A stretch of DNA of 52,695 bases from Ignavibacteria bacterium (GCA_030693705.1 JAUYAB010000102.1:1-52695), one strand, 5' to 3'; positions 25,801 through 34,484 are shown, counted from the first letter of the stretch. Made by a program: numbers and translations. Notes: a model not told the origin generated them from the letters alone.

Positions 25801-28800
25801 AGAATTCAGCAAGAAGGTCATATAAATGATTTTGAAGTTGAGTTGAAGAAAAAAGATGGTACGCTTGTCTTCGTTTCTGTTAGTACAGGCTTTGTATATG
25901 ATGAAACTGAAAAAATTGTCGGAGTTCAGGGAATATTCCGGGATATTACAAAACGTAAACAAGTGGAGGAGGCATTACTTGAAAATGAACAGCGATTTCG
26001 CACCGTAGCTGATTTTACATACGGTTGGGAATACTGGATTGATACTAATGGAAATCTATTATATGTTTCACCTTCATGTGAACGTATCACAGGTTACCGG
26101 CCGGAGGAATTAGCGGCAGACCCGGAACTGTTGTTAAGAATGATCCATCCTAAGGATCAACTTGAAATTATTCCAATTCTGCAAGCCTCTTTTAATGTTG
26201 AACAAATTTGTCAACTCGAGTTTCGTATTATTACCCGTGAAGGATTAGAACGTTGGATTGGTCATATCAGCCAACCTGTGCATAACGAAAGCGGATTATG
26301 GACAGGACAACGTGTTAGCAACCACGACATAACAGACCGTAAAAATGCTGAAGAAGCTCTCCGCGTAAGTGAAGAACGGTATCGTTTAATTGCTGAAAAT
26401 ACAGCCGATACGATTTTCTTATTTGATATGAATCTTAATTACAGCTATATCAGTCCGGCGATAGTTAATTTACTCGGGTATACTCCGGATGAATTGATGA
26501 TGCTGGGGCTTGAAAAAATTATGAGTTCAAATTCGTGGAAGTTAGTTCAACAAACACTTATGGAAGAAATAGAGCATGAAAAATCAGGCAAGGCAGATCC
26601 GAAAAGAAGCAGACTTTTAATAACAGAACAATATCGTAAAGACGGAACAAAAATTTGGGTGGAAGGAACAAGTTCTTTTGTTAGAGATAAGCAAGGTAAA
26701 CCAATTAATATCTTAGCAGTATCGAGAGACATCAGCCAGCGTATAAGAGTTGAGGAAGAATTGCTTAAAAGTGAAGAAAGGTTTCGCAATCTTTACGAAA
26801 ATGCTCCAATAGGTCTTTACAGAACAACGCAGGATGGGAAAATATTACTCGCAAATCGAGCCTTGGTTAAATTACTTGGTTATTCATCCTTCAATGAACT
26901 TATGGAAAGAAATCTTACAAAAGATGGTTTCGAACCCTCTTATGAGAGAGAAGAATTTATCCGTCAAATCGAGAATAAAGGAGAGATTTATAATCTAGAA
27001 GCAAAATGGATTTGTCACAATGGGAATGTCATTGTTGTAAGAGAGAGTGCTAAAGCTATTCGTGATTCGAACGGTAAGACACTTTATTATGATGGTACGA
27101 TTGAAGATATAACTGCGCGTAAAAGAGCTGAGGAGGTGCAGACCGCTATCTATCGCATTTCCGAATCCGCACAAGCTGAGTTAGGGCTGGATTTACTCTT
27201 TAGTTCCATCCATACTATCATTTCCGAACTAATGCCGACAAAGAACTTCTATATTGCTTTGTACAATTCTGTCAGCAAGTCGGTTCATTTCCCGTACTAT
27301 GCTGACGAATTTGATTCAGTCCCTCTACCGCGTAAGTTGAGCAGAGGTCTAACGGATTATGTTCTACACACAGGCAAATCGCTGTTAGCGACACCGCAGG
27401 TATTCGAACAACTTGTGCGTGACGGTCATGTAGAATCCATTGGTGCACACTCGGTTGATTGGCTGGGTGTACCGCTCAAGACACAGCAGGGTGAAACGAT
27501 AGGCGTCATGGCTGTTCAAACTTATACTGAAGATATCCGGCTGACTGCTACCGATCAAAATATTCTGGAGTTTGTTTCTACGCAGGTAGCTATGGCAATT
27601 GAACGTAAGAGAGCGGAGGAGGAGTTGAGACGCCTTACACACGCAATTGAACAAAGTCTTGTGTCGGTTGTAATAACGAATGCTTTTGGTGATATAGAAT
27701 ATGTAAATCCGAAGTTTACCCAGATTACTGGTTACACAAAAGATGAAGTATGCGGAAAAAATCCGCGGATACTGAGATCGGGTGAAACAGTACCGGAACA
27801 GTACAAACAACTATGGGAAACAATCTCATCTGGTAAGGAATGGCGCGGCGAATTTCACAATAAGAAAAAAAATGGGGAACTGTTCTGGGAAACGGCTTCA
27901 ATCTCACCTGTGCGTAACGAAAAAAGCGTAATCACGCATTTTGTTGCTATTAAAGAAGATATAACCGAGCGGAAGCGCGTAGAAAAAGAATTGGAAGACT
28001 ACCAATCCCATCTGGAGATACTGATTAAGGAAAGAACAAAGGAACTTGAAGAAGTAAACACGCGGCTTCAAGAAGAAATTGTAAAACAAAAAGAAGCGGA
28101 AGAAAAAGTAAAAGGCGCGTTGGTTAAAGAAAAAGAATTCAGTGAATTGAAATCCAAATTTATTTCAATAGCATCCCATGAATTCAGAACTCCTCTTTCT
28201 GTTATTTTTTCATCCACGGAATTATTACAGCGTTACGGCAGAAAATGGAATGAAGATCAATATGTTGAGCAAATCGAAAGAGTTAAATTTAACGTTCATT
28301 ACTTAACTGAAATTATGGATGATGTTCTCACGATAAGCCGCGTTGATACAGGCAAAATTAAGTTTGCACCAAAAGAAACAAACCTGGAAGCGTTGTGTCT
28401 TGGTTTAATAGAGGATATAAATTTATTATTAACAAAAAAACATCAACTTCAATTCAAATTTGCTTTGAAAGAAAAATATTTTATGTTAGATGAACGATTG
28501 TTGAAATACGTATTACTGAATTTATTGTCAAACGCTATAAAATACTCGAATAAAGGAGGAAAAATTATTTTTAATATCGGATTGGATCACGACAATTTAA
28601 TTTTTGAAATTGAAGATGAAGGTATCGGCATACCGGAAAAAGACCAGTCCTATCTGTTTGAACCGTTTCACCGGGGTGAAAATGTAGGTGAGATACAAGG
28701 GACAGGTTTGGGCATGTCAATAGTTAAAAGATCGGTTGATGTACATAACGGTTCAATAACTTTTGAAAGTAAAGTTAATGTTGGTACAAAATTCACTGTA

Positions 28801-28815
28801 AAAATACCGGTTTAA
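22846..28815 (+). CDS. Very large multi-PAS/GAF sensor histidine kinase with N-terminal receiver-like domain
   Basis: About 1989 aa from the ATG at 22846, chosen because aggag at 22831-22835 is 10 bp upstream; a TTG at 22837 in frame is too close to it. Order: receiver-like domain (about 10-125), coiled coil, GAF, PAS, GAF, six PAS domains, GAF, PAS, coiled coil, HisKA with SIASHEFRTPLSV (His near 1778), HATPase with LLSNAIKYSNKGG and GTGLGMSIVK. No membrane segment is evident. The receiver keeps Asp (LILLDV) and Lys (ITKP) but has MVGNTT where the acidic pair should be, so it may not be phosphorylated. Its kinase core resembles that at 5473-6615. The LytTR regulator 30 bp downstream is the likely partner. 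Confidence 0.9.
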   Translation: MSNKKSREKILMVGNTTSATDLLKTILEKDGYHLYVSKNGEKAIGKAELIKPDLILLDVTSKIDGIKVYQHFKSHKLLKEIPVIILRSKKAAKASVEAHENGCVDYITKPIKINEALGKIRTALTVQKMRKQLKTQNKQLQKEIAEHGLLEKKIKELNDNLESRVQRKTADRDKINKIAYLKYFENMDKVNRAIQQAYDLDQMMSAVLETVLSIFECDRAWLFHPCDPDASSFRVYGEITRPEYPGAKILNVDMPMPQDMAQNLRDALEAADPVTYLAGSVNPINKLSSEQFGVKSMMMVALYPNSGKPWVFGLHQCSYARTWTEEEKRLFKEIGSRLSDSLTSRLVLRYLKESEENYRNLIDNMKEGIFILNEKGLITFANKALANIHGYSSPDILLNRYFMEFIEPSVKDEITQKFRNAIQTREIISEIELPLIKEDGSLAHILVRPNFIVQGEQVIGTTGMIQDITERKKAEAQILKLNRIYAVLSNINQAIVGIHDANEMLNELCRIAIEYGKFRMVWIGMVNLDTNKVDVAASNGVSGDYLKNINIDLNDELRSSGPTGMAIKYGIHKISNNILNDDSMITWRDEAIKYGFKSSAAFPLIVFGKQVGAFNIYSDEVDFFHEDDIKLLDEMVLDISFALEFIESENKRRQTELQLINREREFRTLAENIPNHIIRYDLDCRAIYVNHSDTASKYFTSPIAGKIPLENQSKGSEAIEDYQAKLLWVLKTGIEQKTEFVLPDLTGKIHVHDVNFVAERNIEGEIIGALAIEHDITERKQAEEELQKTHEELKRTSRFNEALLSAIPTPVFYKDKEGRYLGCNLAFSDFMGVTSDQIKGKTVFELWPGEHAKVYHQKDLDLMQNPVRQIYEFKVKHKDGLERPVIYSKDVFRDENDQVIGVVGAFIDISTRKEAEKALQKSETLYRTIINTIQDVFYRTDENGIILIASPSILSLLGYESMDEIIGHPITSMWKQPAKRQAMLDRIQQEGHINDFEVELKKKDGTLVFVSVSTGFVYDETEKIVGVQGIFRDITKRKQVEEALLENEQRFRTVADFTYGWEYWIDTNGNLLYVSPSCERITGYRPEELAADPELLLRMIHPKDQLEIIPILQASFNVEQICQLEFRIITREGLERWIGHISQPVHNESGLWTGQRVSNHDITDRKNAEEALRVSEERYRLIAENTADTIFLFDMNLNYSYISPAIVNLLGYTPDELMMLGLEKIMSSNSWKLVQQTLMEEIEHEKSGKADPKRSRLLITEQYRKDGTKIWVEGTSSFVRDKQGKPINILAVSRDISQRIRVEEELLKSEERFRNLYENAPIGLYRTTQDGKILLANRALVKLLGYSSFNELMERNLTKDGFEPSYEREEFIRQIENKGEIYNLEAKWICHNGNVIVVRESAKAIRDSNGKTLYYDGTIEDITARKRAEEVQTAIYRISESAQAELGLDLLFSSIHTIISELMPTKNFYIALYNSVSKSVHFPYYADEFDSVPLPRKLSRGLTDYVLHTGKSLLATPQVFEQLVRDGHVESIGAHSVDWLGVPLKTQQGETIGVMAVQTYTEDIRLTATDQNILEFVSTQVAMAIERKRAEEELRRLTHAIEQSLVSVVITNAFGDIEYVNPKFTQITGYTKDEVCGKNPRILRSGETVPEQYKQLWETISSGKEWRGEFHNKKKNGELFWETASISPVRNEKSVITHFVAIKEDITERKRVEKELEDYQSHLEILIKERTKELEEVNTRLQEEIVKQKEAEEKVKGALVKEKEFSELKSKFISIASHEFRTPLSVIFSSTELLQRYGRKWNEDQYVEQIERVKFNVHYLTEIMDDVLTISRVDTGKIKFAPKETNLEALCLGLIEDINLLLTKKHQLQFKFALKEKYFMLDERLLKYVLLNLLSNAIKYSNKGGKIIFNIGLDHDNLIFEIEDEGIGIPEKDQSYLFEPFHRGENVGEIQGTGLGMSIVKRSVDVHNGSITFESKVNVGTKFTVKIPV

Positions 28816-28845
28816 ATATTTTTAAACTTTTTAAGAGATAATCCT

Positions 28846-29619
28846 ATGTTGAAAAAAATTTTAATCGTTGAAGATGAGAAACAATTATTGAATAATATCT
28901 CCATTCTACTTAAAGCGGAAAATTTTGATGTTGTAACTGCTGCAAATGGAAAAGAAGGGATATATCTTGCCGTTAAAGAAAAACCGGACTTAATAATCTG
29001 CGATATAATGATGCCTGGAATGGATGGATATGATGTGCTTGAGGAGCTGGGGAAGAATTGTACGACTTCATTAATTCCTTTTATTTTTTTAACTGCCAAA
29101 GTAGAAACCGGTGATTTGAGAAAAGGAATGGAATTAGGCGCTGATGATTACTTATTTAAACCCTTTAAAAGTGAAGAACTTATAAAAGCAATTACTACAA
29201 GGTTAAATAAATTCGAAATAGTAAAAGCGACAATTTTAAATGAAGAGAAAAAAAATACGGACGGACAAAAAGTAACAAGATATAAACTCGAGGATAATAT
29301 CTTTTTCCGTTTACCTAATTCTTCTGTAATAGTTGCTGTTGGGAAAATAAAATACATTGCCGCCGATAATCAATACACGTGTGTGGTTCATGAAGATAAT
29401 AAACTCATTCTGATAAGAAGATCAATCAGCAAGTGGGAAGAGATTTTACCCGAAAAATTATTTATTCGAATTCACCGGTCAACAATAATAAACACACTAT
29501 ACATAAACAAAATTGAAAAATCGCCAGCCAATTCCTATAAAGTTATTCTAAAAGACACTTCAAAAAAACTTGATATAAGCAGGAAATATTTAAGAAAAAT
29601 TAAAAAAATAAACCACTGA
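28846..29619 (+). CDS. LytTR-family response regulator (REC + LytTR), partner of giant kinase
   Basis: 257 aa. The receiver has IVEDE, Asp53 in LIICDIMMPGMDGYDVL, Thr in FLTAK and Lys in LFKPF, so it should be phosphorylatable. The LytTR domain at about 160-255 has LFIRIHRSTIIN and ISRKYLRKIKK. It starts 30 bp after the kinase stop, indicating an operon. It resembles the regulator at 4657-5424 over its full length (shared PDLIICDI, MDGY, IPFIFLTAK, GADDY, FIRIHRSTIIN), so the two two-component systems are probably duplicates. Target promoters are not identified. Confidence 0.92.
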   Translation: MLKKILIVEDEKQLLNNISILLKAENFDVVTAANGKEGIYLAVKEKPDLIICDIMMPGMDGYDVLEELGKNCTTSLIPFIFLTAKVETGDLRKGMELGADDYLFKPFKSEELIKAITTRLNKFEIVKATILNEEKKNTDGQKVTRYKLEDNIFFRLPNSSVIVAVGKIKYIAADNQYTCVVHEDNKLILIRRSISKWEEILPEKLFIRIHRSTIINTLYINKIEKSPANSYKVILKDTSKKLDISRKYLRKIKKINH

Positions 29620-30181
29620 GTTTTGATAAACTAACCTCTTCCAAAATCTTCCTTCGTCATCCTACTTAGGCTCTTAGAAAATTGCTATTGATAACATGTT
29701 AACGATAATTGAATTGCCATGTCCCGAAAGCTTTCGGGACGTGGATTAATAGACGCCATAAATATTGGCTTTAGCCACAGAAAATAGCCGTTTTTTGGCT
29801 AAAGCCCGGAGTATGGTTTTCAATCTATTCCACGACTTAAAAGTCGTGGCTATGGATAACTCAATCATGCGTAACGTGAGTTATTTATTTCTCTTTCCTG
29901 CCGGCAACGTGGCGGGCAGGTAGCTTTTTTCCTTTAGCTTTTTTCACAAGCAGCGTCTTGGGAAAAACTTAGCTTCTTGCAACGCTTTTGAACCATTTAC
30001 AACATTTAGCTTAAAGATTCGATTATTTGCTGCCGATAGTATTATCAGATAAGGTTCAATTAAACACTTTGAAGGAAAACAGTTTGAAAACAATGAAAAT
30101 AAAAGTACCGGCTGCTTTTCTCCATTTACAATTTTATGTAATAAAAAAATAGAGAAATATTTAACAAAAAGGAATAATGCC
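29620..30181. other. Intergenic region with clustered REP-like palindromes
   Basis: No gene is supported here. The left part (29620-29717) shows nothing clear. A cluster of palindromes fills 29718-29920 (separate entry). The rest, up to the MCP start, is AT-rich and ends with a ribosome-binding site (aagga about 10 bp before the start). Confidence 0.6.
29718..29920. repeat. Cluster of five intergenic palindromes (REP/BIME-like)
   Basis: Five inverted repeats sit in 200 bp. GTCCCGAAAGCTTTCGGGAC (29721-29740) is a perfect 20-bp palindrome. GGCTTTAGCC (29767-29776) pairs with GGCTAAAGCC (29797-29806). CCACGACTT (29830-29838) pairs with AAGTCGTGG (29841-29849). ATAACTCA (29856-29863) pairs with TGAGTTAT (29877-29884). 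CCTGCC (29897-29902) pairs with GGCAGG (29915-29920). The density and the CCACGACTT-type core resemble REP elements mobilised by RAYT transposases. No transposase gene is present here. Confidence 0.65.
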
Positions 30182-32407
30182 ATGAAATGGTTCAAAAATC
30201 AAAAAATCAGAGTAAAACTTTTAATAAGTTTTGTTCTTGTTGCCGTAATTACTCTTATTGTTGGGTACACAGGGTATTCAGGTATAGACGGAATCTCGAA
30301 AAATCAAAATACAATGTATGTAGATAATCTCATTCCTATCCGCGATCTTGGTTATGCAAACGCAGCTTTACTAACTGCGAGGGGAGACCTCGTGGCTATG
30401 TTAGGAACAGATGATATGAACAAACGAAAAGAATATGTCGCTTCTATTCGAAGCCAATCTATAAAAGTTGATGAATTGGCTGAGGCATATTCCAAGACTG
30501 TACTTGTAAAAGAAGAAGAAGAGACACTTCCTAAATTCTTAGCTGCATGGAATGAATATAAACGCCTGCGTGAAGGTGCAATTGAGTATCTCTTGAGTAT
30601 GAAAGATAATGAGGCTAAGCAAATAATATATGGTGAATCACTTCCTCACCAACTTGAAGCAAGAAAAAATCTTACAACTTTGATCGACATTAACACAAAA
30701 GTTGCCGGCGAATTAGATGTAGCAACAAATGCAAATGTAAGTTCTGCCTCAACTTTTTTAATGGCTCTTGTAATCGCAGCAGCGCTATTAGCTGTTGGAC
30801 TTGGATTATTTATTTCTAAAATAGTCGGGAATCCGGTTAAAAACCTTTCAGATGCCGCAGACAGATTTGCAGCCGGGGACAAAAATGTAACAGTAAAAGT
30901 TGATTCTGAAGATGAATTTGGAACTCTTGCGACAGCATTTAACGATATGGTCGAAAAAATTGAGACGCAAATTCAATATCTAGATAATCTTTCTACCCCT
31001 GTTATGGTAATTAATAAAGAATTCGGTATTCAATACATGAATAAAATAGGCGCAACTATTCTTGGAAAAACTCAACAAGAACTTATCGGGCAAAAATGTT
31101 ACGATAACTTTAAAACCGGAGATTGCAGAACCGGTAAATGTGCATGTAGTCAAGCAATGAATAAAAGTATGGTTGTGACGGAAGAAACAGTTGCAAACCC
31201 AAATGGGAAAACGTTACCAATCCAGTATTCTGGTGCGCCAATTAAAGATAAATCCGGAAATATTATAGGTGCCGTAGAGTTTGTTACCGATATTACCGAT
31301 ATCAAAGAAGCTCAAAATTATTTGGCAAGAGGCACAAATGCGCTGTTGGTAGAGATGGACAAATTTGCAGATGGTGACCTAACAGTTGAAGTAGTTCCTG
31401 AAAAAGAGAATGATGATATAGGAAGACTCTTTGATGGATTTAATAAATCAGTGCAAAATATTAGAGAGATCGTACAGAATGTAATTTCGGCAGTTGAAGC
31501 AACGGCAAGCGCAAGCACAGAAATATCATCAAGCGCAGAAGAGATGGCAGCCGGAGCGCAAGAACAAAGCAGTCAAACCACAGAAATAGCCGGCGCAGTT
31601 GAAGAGATGACAAAAACAATTCTTGAAACATCACAAAATTCTTCCAAGTCTGCCGAAGCCGCTAAAAACGCAGGCACAATTGCAAAAGAAGGCGGGAAAG
31701 TGGTTAATGAAACAATTCAAGGAATGAACCGGATAGCCGATGTAGTAAAAAGATCAGCAGAAACCGTTCTTGCCTTAGGTAAAGGAAGCGATCAGATCGG
31801 CGAAATAGTTCAAGTAATAAATGATATAGCTGACCAGACAAATCTACTTGCCTTAAACGCTGCAATAGAAGCAGCCCGCGCCGGAGAACAAGGAAGAGGA
31901 TTTGCGGTTGTTGCTGATGAAGTAAGAAAGTTAGCTGAAAGAACAGCCAAAGCCACAAAAGAAATAGCCGTAATGATCAAACAGATACAGAAAGATACCG
32001 GCGGAGCTGTTGAATCAATGAACAAAGGAACCGAAGAAGTTGAAAAAGGAAAAAGCCTGGCAGATAAAGCCGGTCAATCGTTGAAAGAAATAATTGTCGG
32101 TGTTGAACAGGTAGTAGATATGTCAACACAAGTAGCGGCAGCAAGCGAAGAACAATCAAGCGCAGCAGAACAGATCAGCAAAAACATTGAAGCGATTAGC
32201 AGCGTCACGCAGGAAAGCGCCGCCGGTGTACAGCAAATAGCTCGTGCAGCAGAAGACTTAAACAGATTAACCGTAAACCTTCAAGAATTAACTTCACGTT
32301 TTAAGATTGATGGATCAACCTCTACTAGATCGAACGCAAACGGAAAAGCTCATGTTGTAAAAGGTAACCTTGCGGTCAGGTCAAACGGAGTTCTTGTTCA
32401 TAAGTAA
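30182..32407 (+). CDS. Methyl-accepting chemotaxis protein with Cys-rich PAS domain
   Basis: 741 aa. TM1 at about 12-31, a four-helix-bundle-type periplasmic sensor at about 35-185, TM2 at about 188-212, HAMP at 214-265, a PAS domain at about 266-385, a HAMP-like segment near 390-440, and a MCP signalling domain ending near 715. The hairpin tip contains [20 protein letters not shown] and [18 protein letters not shown], the CheA/CheW-binding region. The PAS domain has four cysteines in [17 protein letters not shown] (Cys306, 315, 320, 322), which could bind a metal, cofactor or redox signal. The C-terminus GVLVHK lacks the CheR/CheB-docking pentapeptide. No other chemotaxis genes are in the window; ligand unknown. 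Confidence 0.93.
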   Translation: MKWFKNQKIRVKLLISFVLVAVITLIVGYTGYSGIDGISKNQNTMYVDNLIPIRDLGYANAALLTARGDLVAMLGTDDMNKRKEYVASIRSQSIKVDELAEAYSKTVLVKEEEETLPKFLAAWNEYKRLREGAIEYLLSMKDNEAKQIIYGESLPHQLEARKNLTTLIDINTKVAGELDVATNANVSSASTFLMALVIAAALLAVGLGLFISKIVGNPVKNLSDAADRFAAGDKNVTVKVDSEDEFGTLATAFNDMVEKIETQIQYLDNLSTPVMVINKEFGIQYMNKIGATILGKTQQELIGQKCYDNFKTGDCRTGKCACSQAMNKSMVVTEETVANPNGKTLPIQYSGAPIKDKSGNIIGAVEFVTDITDIKEAQNYLARGTNALLVEMDKFADGDLTVEVVPEKENDDIGRLFDGFNKSVQNIREIVQNVISAVEATASASTEISSSAEEMAAGAQEQSSQTTEIAGAVEEMTKTILETSQNSSKSAEAAKNAGTIAKEGGKVVNETIQGMNRIADVVKRSAETVLALGKGSDQIGEIVQVINDIADQTNLLALNAAIEAARAGEQGRGFAVVADEVRKLAERTAKATKEIAVMIKQIQKDTGGAVESMNKGTEEVEKGKSLADKAGQSLKEIIVGVEQVVDMSTQVAAASEEQSSAAEQISKNIEAISSVTQESAAGVQQIARAAEDLNRLTVNLQELTSRFKIDGSTSTRSNANGKAHVVKGNLAVRSNGVLVHK

Positions 32408-32422
32408 TTTACTTTGAAAAAC

Positions 32423-32446
32423 GGGGAGACATCAAAATGTCTCTCC
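32423..32446 (+). terminator. Possible terminator hairpin after the chemotaxis receptor gene
   Basis: Arms GGGGAGACAT (32423-32432) and ATGTCTCTCC (32437-32446) form a 10-bp stem with one G-T pair, 16 bp after the MCP stop. No T-tract follows directly, so it may be a weak terminator or an mRNA-stabilising stem. Confidence 0.45.
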
Positions 32447-32490
32447 GAGTGTGTAAAATATTTTGTGTAAATGGTTAAAGTAAATGATTA

Positions 32491-32527
32491 GGTAAGTGCT
32501 GCCAAGCGTAGCGAAGCAGCACTTACC
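32491..32527. repeat. Perfect 12-bp inverted repeat
   Basis: GGTAAGTGCTGC (32491-32502) and GCAGCACTTACC (32516-32527) match perfectly across a 13-nt loop. There is no T-tract. It looks like one of the dispersed palindromes also seen at 29718-29920 and 32842-32871, rather than a terminator. Confidence 0.6.
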
Positions 32528-32679
32528 TTTGCGAAAATCCAAAAAAACTCATTACTTTTAACTAATATCCGAAAGGAAATTTGCACTATAATATTGTCCT
32601 GTAAGTTTTTGTTTTTTGTGTCAAGACTTTTTTGCTTTTCACTTTATACTTTCAACTTTTTACTTGCGGCTTGCCGCGC

Positions 32680-32760
32680 TGTGGATCTCACAGAACAAAT
32701 GATCGAGCAATTAAAAGCCGATCTCAAAACCGAAAAGATGAAACGTATCCCCCGGGACTA
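32680..32760 (+). pseudogene. Possible 3' remnant of a lost gene
   Basis: In one frame this stretch reads AVDLTEQMIEQLKADLKTEK then MKRIPRD and a TAG at 32758-32760, a charged helical pattern unlike the flanking AT-rich non-coding sequence. Upstream there is no plausible start or ribosome-binding site, only poly-pyrimidine sequence. I do not recognise the parent gene. It may equally be chance. Confidence 0.25.
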
Positions 32761-32841
32761 GAAATCTCTCTCCAAAAACCAGAAAACAGTCTAAAAAAAC
32801 AAAGTTATCCCCCATTTAACCATAACTTTCGCAAGTTCGTA

Positions 32842-32871
32842 GGTCGATTCCGAAAACTTTCGGAATCGACC
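32842..32871. repeat. Perfect 14-bp inverted repeat with CCGAAA/TTTCGG core
   Basis: GGTCGATTCCGAAA (32842-32855) and TTTCGGAATCGACC (32858-32871) pair perfectly with only 2 bp between them. The central CCGAAA-TTTCGG matches the palindrome at 29721-29740, so they probably belong to one repeat family. Confidence 0.65.
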
Positions 32872-33037
32872 CATAAAAGCGAGAACCGGATAAACTTTTG
32901 GGGTAGATTTTGTTATTTCATCAAACCACTTGTGTGTTAAAAGATTGAATGAGAAATTGTAGAAGAAAGTCGCGTATTCCCCAAAATTTTTCACACGGTT
33001 TGTGTAATTTTGTAAAAAGAAAAATATTGGAAACTAC

Positions 33038-34327
33038 ATGAACATCTCAACAAGCGAAAAACTTTTTAACGAAGCAAAACAATACATTCCAGGTGGAGTA
33101 AATTCTCCTGTGCGCGCATTTAAATCTGTTGGCGGAAATCCCATTTTTATGCAGCGTGGAGAAGGCTCAAAAATTTTTGATGTTGACGGAAACGAATATA
33201 TCGAATACATCGGAAGCTGGGGACCGCATCTATTCGGACACAATCCTCCGTTCATCAAACAAGCGTTACTCAACGCGATAGAAAACGGAACTTCTTTCGG
33301 AGCGCCAACCGAACTTGAAGTGCAAATGGCAAAACTTATTACAGAACTTGTTCCTTCAATTGAAATGGTGCGCATGGTAAACAGCGGAACGGAAGCAACG
33401 ATGAGCGCGATCCGTGCAGCCCGCGGATATACCGGCAAAGAAAAATTTATAAAGTTTGAAGGCTGCTATCACGGTCACGGCGATTTCTTTTTGATCAAAG
33501 CCGGTTCCGGCGCGTTAACATTCGGCGTTCCAACTTCTCCCGGCGTTACCAAAGGCAATGCTGCCGATACATTGATTGCAGATTTTAATAATATCGATTC
33601 GGTTAAACAATTAGTTAAAGCAAATAAAGGAGAGATTGCAGCAGTTATTATCGAAGCGGTTGTCGGGAACATGGGAACCGTTCCGGTAAGCGATTCATTT
33701 ATTAAAGAATTGAGAACGATCTGCGATGAAGAAAAAATCGTCCTCATTTTTGATGAAGTGATGACAGGTTTTCGTTTGTCGCAAGGCGGTGCGCAGGAAG
33801 TTCTCGGAGTTAAACCCGATCTTTCAACCTTCGGAAAAATTATTGGCGGTGGTTTACCCGTTGGCGCGTACGGCGGTAAAAAAGAAATTATGGAAATGGT
33901 TTCTCCCGCAGGACCGGTTTATCAAGCGGGAACGTTGAGTGGAAATCCTTTGGCGATGAGTGCCGGTTTAGCCGCATTAACAGAGATCAAAACGCATCCA
34001 GAAGTTTATAAGCTGCTGGAAGAAAAATCAGCTTATTTGGAAAATGGCTGGAAAGAAAACATAAAAAATCTCGGAAAGAATTTTCAGATTAACCGCATCG
34101 GTTCAATGATGACGTTATTCTTTACCGAAGAAAAAGTTACCGATTATAATTCTGCAATAACTTCCGATGCGACTTTGTATGGAAAATATTTCCACGGAAT
34201 GTTGAACCGGGGAATTTATCTTCCCCCGGCGCAGTATGAAGCGTTGTTTGTTTCTACCGCTCACAGCAAAGAGGATTTGGATAAATCGATTAAAGCGAAT
34301 TACGAGGCGTTGAAGGAGATCGCTTAA
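33038..34327 (+). CDS. hemL: Glutamate-1-semialdehyde 2,1-aminomutase
   Basis: 429 aa, the usual length. A class III aminotransferase fold with the opening segment QYIPGGVNSPVRAFKSVGG typical of HemL, NSGTEATMSAIRAARG for PLP phosphate binding, LIFDEVMTGFR for the cofactor Asp, and STFGKIIGGGLPVGAYGG with the PLP Schiff-base Lys267. It isomerises glutamate-1-semialdehyde to 5-aminolevulinate in the C5 route to haem and other tetrapyrroles, in the cytoplasm. It is transcribed alone between palindrome-rich and AT-rich gaps. Haem supply fits the cytochrome c maturation genes 9 kb downstream, but they are not in one operon. Confidence 0.97.
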   Translation: MNISTSEKLFNEAKQYIPGGVNSPVRAFKSVGGNPIFMQRGEGSKIFDVDGNEYIEYIGSWGPHLFGHNPPFIKQALLNAIENGTSFGAPTELEVQMAKLITELVPSIEMVRMVNSGTEATMSAIRAARGYTGKEKFIKFEGCYHGHGDFFLIKAGSGALTFGVPTSPGVTKGNAADTLIADFNNIDSVKQLVKANKGEIAAVIIEAVVGNMGTVPVSDSFIKELRTICDEEKIVLIFDEVMTGFRLSQGGAQEVLGVKPDLSTFGKIIGGGLPVGAYGGKKEIMEMVSPAGPVYQAGTLSGNPLAMSAGLAALTEIKTHPEVYKLLEEKSAYLENGWKENIKNLGKNFQINRIGSMMTLFFTEEKVTDYNSAITSDATLYGKYFHGMLNRGIYLPPAQYEALFVSTAHSKEDLDKSIKANYEALKEIA

Positions 34328-34329
34328 AA

Positions 34330-34350
34330 CAATGGGACGCGGATTTTTTA
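34330..34350. repeat. Direct repeat, left copy, flanking the FISUMP lipoprotein gene
   Basis: CAATGGGACGC plus GGATTTTTTA lies 3 bp after hemL. The same 21 bp with two differences recurs at 35885-35905, on the other side of the lipoprotein gene. Confidence 0.5.
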
Positions 34351-34484
34351 AGATTAACGCAGATTATTAGGGGATATATAAGCAGAGTTCAATTCCCTTT
34401 TAGTTGCAATTACTTTATTTTTCTATTGGAATAAGAATAAATAGTTTTAATTTTATCACATCTTTTAAATAAAATGGCCGGGTC

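Larger units (their letters stand above)
32408..33037. other. Intergenic region with three hairpins and a possible gene remnant
   Basis: No intact gene. It contains a hairpin after the MCP gene, two long perfect inverted repeats (32491-32527, 32842-32871) and a short coding-like stretch ending at 32760, each listed separately. The last 60 bp before hemL should contain its promoter. Confidence 0.6.

Noticed and set aside
29718-29920. CRISPR array or tRNA cluster in the palindrome region
   Set aside because: The elements differ from one another, have no regular spacing with spacers, and none folds as a cloverleaf.
32632-32940. A 102-aa ORF in the MCP-hemL gap
   Set aside because: It runs through two inverted repeats, has low-complexity composition and no ribosome-binding site.
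33005-33012. TAATTTTG upstream of hemL as a Bacteroidota-type -7 promoter element
   Set aside because: It matches TAnnTTTG, but no TTTG is seen at the proper -33 spacing, so the match may be chance in AT-rich DNA.
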